Part shown: positions 58,634 through 64,000 of the stretch, piece by piece | Layout: each line of letters starts with the position of its first letter | How positions within the stretch are numbered: position 1 is the stretch's first letter | NCBI GenBank assembly: GCA_026874595.1 | Contig: CM049317.1 | Coordinates: 74,654,618-74,718,617 of the forward strand | Length of the DNA stretch: 64,000 nucleotides | Source: Sipunculus nudus | Lineage: Eukaryota > Annelida > Sipuncula > Golfingiida > Sipunculidae | Reading direction: 5' to 3' | Program-made: the position numbers and the translations under genes | The notes under the pieces: generated by a model | Seen by the model: only the letters and a program-made list of their open reading frames with translations | What the model was told of the DNA's origin: nothing | Database searches by the model: none

Positions 58634-60010
58634 CCTCCTCATTACAGTTTGCATTTAAAAAGGGCCACTCAACTAACATGTGCACAGTAGTCCTAAAGGA
58701 AACAGTTGGACATTACATATGGAATGGTTCACCAGTGTATTCTTGTTTTGTTGATGCATCTCGTGCATTTGATAAAGTTAATATTCCTAAGTTGTTCGGA
58801 ATGTTATTGGAACGAAATATTCAGCCTGCTATCATTCGGGTCCTAATTGATATGTACAAGACTCTTGTGATCAAAACTAAATGGGGTGGAGTTGATTCCG
58901 AAGAGTTTGGAGCCAGTAATGGTGTGCGGCAAGGAGGAGTCTTGTCTCCTATTCTGTTTACTATGTATATGGATGAATTACTGAATCGGCTTAGAAATAA
59001 AGGTATTGGATGTTATGTTGGTAGCCATTATGTAGGAGCATTAGGCTATGCTGATGATCTCACATTGTTAAGCCCCAGTAGGTCAGGCCTTCAAGAAATG
59101 TTGAAAGAATGTGAACGTTTTGCAATAGAATATGATATGGTTTTCAATCCAAAGAAAACAAAATGTGTTTTGTTCAAAAAGGGTTCAGCACTTAAGCCAG
59201 AAAACGTATGATTAAATGGTGTTCCTATAGAATGGGAGGAATCTGTGCAGTACCTAGGAAATATGGTAAGCTCAGACTTATCAGATCATCAAGATATAAT
59301 AAATAAAAGGGGCAAATTTATCTCAAGCTTTAATGTTCTAATGTCTAACTTTGGATGTCTGTCGACGAGGGTTGTAAATACGTTATTTCATTCCTTTTGT
59401 TGTTCATTCTATGGCTTTCAGTCCTGGATATTACAGCATAAATCAATAGAAAAATTATGTACATCTTATAACAAGGCTTTGCGTCATATTTGGCATTTGC
59501 CATATAACTCACACAGGAGTATTGTTCATGGTCTTGCAGGGTCTTCTTCCCTGATAAATATATTGATTGCACGCTTTATCACATTTTTATGCACTATGTA
59601 TACTGTTGAAAATAATATTGTACGGTTCTTAGCTAAAAGAGCTAAGTATACATCTGTCGGTGTACTTGGAAACAATCTACGATATCTTGAAAGTGATATG
59701 GATAAATATGGAATTTGGGGTGACACTGGTAATCTTAATACCCTAAAGAGTCACTATCAAAAGATACCGAGGTCTGTTAACATAGAATTAATATCGGAAT
59801 TAACTGATTGTAAAGACAGATTAAGTACGTCACACTTAACAACTGAGGAAGTGAACGTGTTCATTAATGTGTTGTCTACTGTTGAGGTGATGTCTCTGGA
59901 CTGAATGGTCCTATATCTGTATTTTGATTTGCATTTTCGTTGTTTGTTTGTTTGTTTTTCATTGTATACAATCAATGTACTCTGTTGTGGTACGAATAAA
60001 GATATATATT
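58634..60010 (+). mobile_element. 5'-truncated non-LTR retrotransposon inserted in repeat family C
   Basis: The family C sequence gcccttggatagctttataac is interrupted after gcttta at 58633 and resumes as tataacgtatac at about 60011. The insert ends with a T-rich 3' region and a gaataaagatatatattt tail. The target duplication is short (tta or ttta) and blurred by the tail. Confidence 0.75.
58636..59904 (+). pseudogene. LINE reverse transcriptase, 5'-truncated, one in-frame TGA
   Basis: A single frame runs from the insertion point to the stop at 59902, broken only by TGA at 59209-59211. It starts inside the RT fingers (QFAFKKGHST), then FVDASRAFDKVN (first catalytic Asp block), NGVRQGGVLSPILFTMYMDEL, YADD at 59047-59058 (second and third catalytic Asp) and FNPKKTKCVLF. 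After the TGA come the thumb-type QYLGNMVSSDLSDHQD and a post-RT region ending TVEVMSLD. N-terminal and endonuclease parts are missing. Specific LINE clade not assigned. Confidence 0.9.
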
Positions 60011-63000
60011 TATAACGTATACAAAAATGGTGGCGCCACCTGCAACCATTTTTGCACAGCGTCCATCTGTTTGTCTGTCTTGGGTTAAAATCACTCATAT
60101 CTCTGCAGTGATTTGACCAATTTACCTGAAATTCGGCATGGGTATACATCCCGCATAGCTTTCTTGATTTTATGACAGGTGGCGCCACCTACATTCACGT
60201 TCACGCTGTAGACAACCATGCTTATATCTCCGGACTCGTTTGACCAATCAGGAAAAAAATGTACAAATGTAGCCCTTGGATAGCTTTATAACATACACAA
60301 AAATGGTGGCGCCACCTGCAGCCATTTTTGCACAGTGTCCATCTGTTTGTCTGTCTTGGGTAAAATAACTCATATCTCTGCAGTGGTTTGACCAAATTAC
60401 CTGTAATTCGGCATGCATATACATCCCGCATAGCTTTCTTGATTTTATGACAGGTGGCGCCAGCTTCATTCACGTTCACGCTGCAGACATTAATGCTTAT
60501 ATCTCCGGACTCGTTTGACCCATCAGGATTTATTTTTACACAAATGTAGCCCTTGGATAGCTTTATAACATACACAAAATGGTGGCGCCACCTGCAGCCA
60601 TTTTTGCACAGCGTCCATCTATTTGTCTGTTGTGGGATAAAATCACTCATATTTCTGCAGTGGTTTGACTTTTCCACCTGAAATTTTGCATGTGTATACA
60701 TCTTGGGTAGTTTCTCGTTCAAATAACAGGTGACGCCACCTACAATCATGTTTACGTGGCAGACATCCAATCTAATATGTAACACATGTAACTCTATTCC
60801 CCTTGCCACCCAATCCATGCCTCACTTCACCTGTCCTACTCTGATTTTGGCGGATACACGTAGTCGCTTGTCGACTACCCGTATTCTAGTTAAATTTATT
60901 CCTAATTCGGACAGATTTTTCGGACATTTTGGTGACGCACAACTAAATTCATGTGTTTTATCTGCATTATTTCTGCATGTTGGAGAAAATCTACACTTTT
61001 ATGGGCCAGTACATCCCACTCTCATCACCACCCGACTGCCCAGGTCCTATGTATAATTTTTCAATAATCTGAATTAATACCACAGCATTTAAATTAAGAA
61101 GATTACACAAAGATTACACCATTTTTTCTTAAAAAGACGCAAAAAGAAGCGATTGAGCGTGACCAGGAGGCCTATACGTGCACATGGTATTTACTCATCA
61201 GTATCTACAATGTACGTAAACCGGAGCAGTTCACTGACTCAGCTGTTTAAAATATCACGTGATCGAAGGGGACTTTTCTTCATGTTTGCTAGTTCCAGGT
61301 CATCGGAATATTGTTGACATAATATCTAGAACGGTTGTGCAATGGGAGTTTATACCAGGAAAAAAGTTCAACGGTTAAAGTCACTCCGTCACTTCGGTAC
61401 GAGTCAGAAACTGGGCCTTTTATTAATTAGTGTAATTCACGGCGCAAGTGTCCGTCATGCAACCCCTCTCGTTCTCTGTGCTTCTCTGTCTCTGTCTCCA
61501 CTGATACCTATTTTCAGTCTCGTCTGCCTTTCGCATGTGATATAAATCATCTCCCAGAATACGGGATATTAAAAGGAATATCGACTGTACAGATCAGTGC
61601 AGTATCAGTTACATGGCCGGATCCGTGAGGTGGTTGTTTATGGGGTTGTCACCTCTTTAAAAATCTGGATAATATTAATTATTTTTCTACAAAACTAAAA
61701 AAATCGTTCATTTCAATTATTTAATAAAATATCAAGTAAAAATTACCTTTAGATTTATTACTTACAACTTGTAATCAAAGTTACTTTAGCCCCCCCCCCC
61801 CATACACACTTAAAGAAATCCTGGCTCCTTCCCGGAGTGTCATAGGAAGATGTGGGGTTCTTCAGAAATTGTGGAGCCGATTTATGCATCCCTTTTTAAA
61901 TAAAGTAAACATGTACGAAAGGCACAGAAAATATCTGCAGAAACTTGGGCGGGAGAGCACGGCATGTCAGTGATTAGGAGACCTACATTTATCTCAAAAT
62001 TACATTTGATAAAATAGCGCTTTGTAAAAAACTTAATTCAGGACATTGTTTAGTACTCATTTAGTATATGCATTGATTAATTGGGAATTTCTTGTCACGT
62101 GGTCTGTGTTGATCCTGCATCGTCACGGTGAGTGTTACGTCATCAGGTTTGTCAGCAGATTACGACATGGAATGTCACGACCGGATCAGCTGAGGAGGCA
62201 AAAATGATCACGTTCTTCCACTGTCAGATCATCAACGTGAGCAGGCCTTGGACACATGTGCAGACACAAGGTTCATACAACAGTATATCTAAGGTAAGGA
62301 ACGATACAGGCTGCAACGCCAGATGGCGCCACTATCGATCCTCTGCCGGTGTAGGTTTTCGTATTTACCTTTTTAAAATCATTCATATTGCATAAATTGT
62401 TTGGTTTTATTAGTAAATTTATTACTCTGTTAAGTGAACAGTCTGAAAACCAAAACAAGCACTGAATACTATAAAGGAAATGACCTAAATATTAACGTCT
62501 TTTGATAGACCTCAGAACATTGCGTTGTTAGGCACGCAGACACACGTATATATTACATATATGAGGAGCGTTACGGGAAATGCAATTTAATTTCATGATT
62601 TGAAACATTTGTTGCCCACTGATTCATATTTGGAGGACATAAATGTATCTAATTGTAGTAGCAACAATTCATATTTGTTAAACTTTACGAAAGTGGACAA
62701 ATATACAAAATGTTACATCATTATTTTATCCCGAGATAAATGCGTCAAAAAGAAATAAGTGGCAACCAAGGCATGCCAGCTGTTATCATAGCAATATCCG
62801 AATGAACCTGTCACAGTACTTGAACCATATATTGACTAAACAGGCTGGATCATTGGCAAAGGGCGGGACCGCTACTTTCATATATATATATATTGATTCC
62901 TGGCATTTGTGCTATCTTTGGTGGCTACCTAATTATAGAGAGCTCGTACCTACTATATGAGAGGCTTTGTATATTTTGAAAGAAAGAGGAAACACACGAA

Positions 63001-63470
63001 AAACCGAACATATGTACATATATATATATAAAGTTTCAGATCACCGGCTGAATATGCACAGCCTTAGTCTATACAGTGGTATACGAAAACTTCCCATTCA
63101 TTCATACACACATGTACATGTTCTCAAACAGCAAACAAGGAAGAAGAATGCCAATAACAAGTGGACGCTGAATCGCGTTAGGCCCTAATTCAGGACGTTA
63201 CCTTCATATTAGTACGGTTTACACTGCGGTACTTGACCCTGGTGTTTTAATCAGGGGATCCATACTCCGGTACAATGGTTGTTGAATTTCACACAAGCGT
63301 GACTCAACTCATTTTGAACTTGAAAATAGATTTGTGGTCTATAAGCATGATACAGTGATTTGCTATAAAAAGATCGGACCATGCATGCGCGGCAGATGCC
63401 TGGCTCAATATCATAGAGGATTAGAGGACCCTTTGATAATCCAGTGTTATTTATATAATGGAGGGTATAA

Positions 63471-63474
<4 letters not shown>

Positions 63475-63538
<64 letters not shown>
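63475..63538. repeat. (TA)n microsatellite
   Basis: About 31 TA dinucleotides; an open frame through it is an artefact. Confidence 0.95.
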
Positions 63539-63540
<2 letters not shown>

Positions 63541-63702
63541 TGTCTAAGGCCCTTTGCTATGTCTAATTGCTATGTAAACAGCTTATGTATATCAACATTT
63601 TTTCTGTCAGTGATAAACGGTATATTTTTTATTTAAACCTGACAAACATATATGCTAAAATAAAAATAATAATGATGATAATTATTTTATATATGATATA
63701 TA

Positions 63703-63739
<37 letters not shown>

Positions 63740-63740
63740 T
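63703..63740. repeat. (ATT)n microsatellite
   Basis: About twelve perfect att units. Confidence 0.95.
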
Positions 63741-64000
63741 TTATATATGTGTATTGACAGGAATACCTACAGTTAGTTTTACAGATATATAACTGAAGTA
63801 GTGGACTGTTATTTTGTTTGTGACAAATTCCATGTCTAATTAGCGAAAAGATATTAACAAATTAAAACAACTCTAACTCCAATCCTGAACCGACCTGTTT
63901 CACTCCCAAACAAAAAAAAACACAAACTTTACGAACACGCACATCACAAACACCTATTTTACAAGCATACATACATTACAAAAACAAATATATTAAACGG

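Larger units (their letters stand above)
58067..60893 (+). repeat. interspersed repeat family C, expanded copy with nested LINE
   Basis: Starts gtatccccaacaacgaagtt and ends gcggatacacgtagtcgctt + gtcgactaccc like the copy at 33203. Beyond the LINE, a unit of about 280 bp (tggtggcgccacctgcancc, gtccatctgtttgtctgtct, tatctctgcagtggtttgac, aggtggcgccacctacattc, gcccttggatagctttataa) is present about three times, versus one in the simple copy. Confidence 0.85.
60894..64000. other. no gene recognised
   Basis: CpG-rich non-coding sequence with a poly-C run at 61790-61800 and microsatellites near the end. Open frames here are short and without motifs. Confidence 0.4.

Overview
This is a eukaryotic, AT-rich, intron- and repeat-dominated window. 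Its only gene that I can build with confidence is a 15-exon (5'-partial) plus-strand gene for a leishmanolysin-like (invadolysin, LMLN-type, peptidase family M8) zinc metalloprotease, from 15902 to 45162. The organism is an animal. The repeats (tgccggaa/ttcggcaagc-bounded units, agctcagctga-headed units, cgcccgtcatatgac elements, GGTCAAGGTCA-rich tandem units) and the intron sizes make me suspect a mollusc, probably a bivalve. That taxon is inference from repeat style, not a database match.

Layout. Bases 1-15901 hold no exon I can defend; they contain dispersed repeats, two hairpin-like elements and a 147-bp tandem array. Bases 15902-45162 hold the protease exons, all with AG/GT borders and compatible phases, together 579 codons plus a stop. 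Their introns are full of repeats: two same-orientation copies of one large repeat flanking exon 2, a 26-bp minisatellite before exon 3, a 42-bp minisatellite that begins inside the 3' end of exon 6, an antisense 5'-truncated LINE, a 0.5-kb insertion with a 5-bp target duplication, a 4.5-kb composite repeat, and a MITE-like hairpin ending 27 bp before exon 13. From 45163 to about 48.3 kb is probable 3' untranslated or downstream sequence. From about 48.3 kb to the end the sequence becomes visibly richer in CpG and holds foldback elements, tandem repeats, microsatellites and a second LINE nested in a repeat, but no gene I recognise.

The most unusual structure is the 42-bp array at 27979-29470. 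Its unit contains the last 28 bases of exon 6, the exon/intron junction and the first 14 intron bases. The real 5' splice site is therefore followed by more than thirty near-identical copies of itself. In the exon frame the first unit already ends in TGA, so only the first donor gives a complete protease; use of a later donor would truncate it before the third zinc ligand. An 11-unit higher-order duplication is visible inside the array.

The CpG-poor state of about 1-48 kb against the CpG-rich state of 49-64 kb is what germline gene-body methylation would leave in a mollusc. It suggests that the transcription unit starts to the left of the window and ends near 48 kb.
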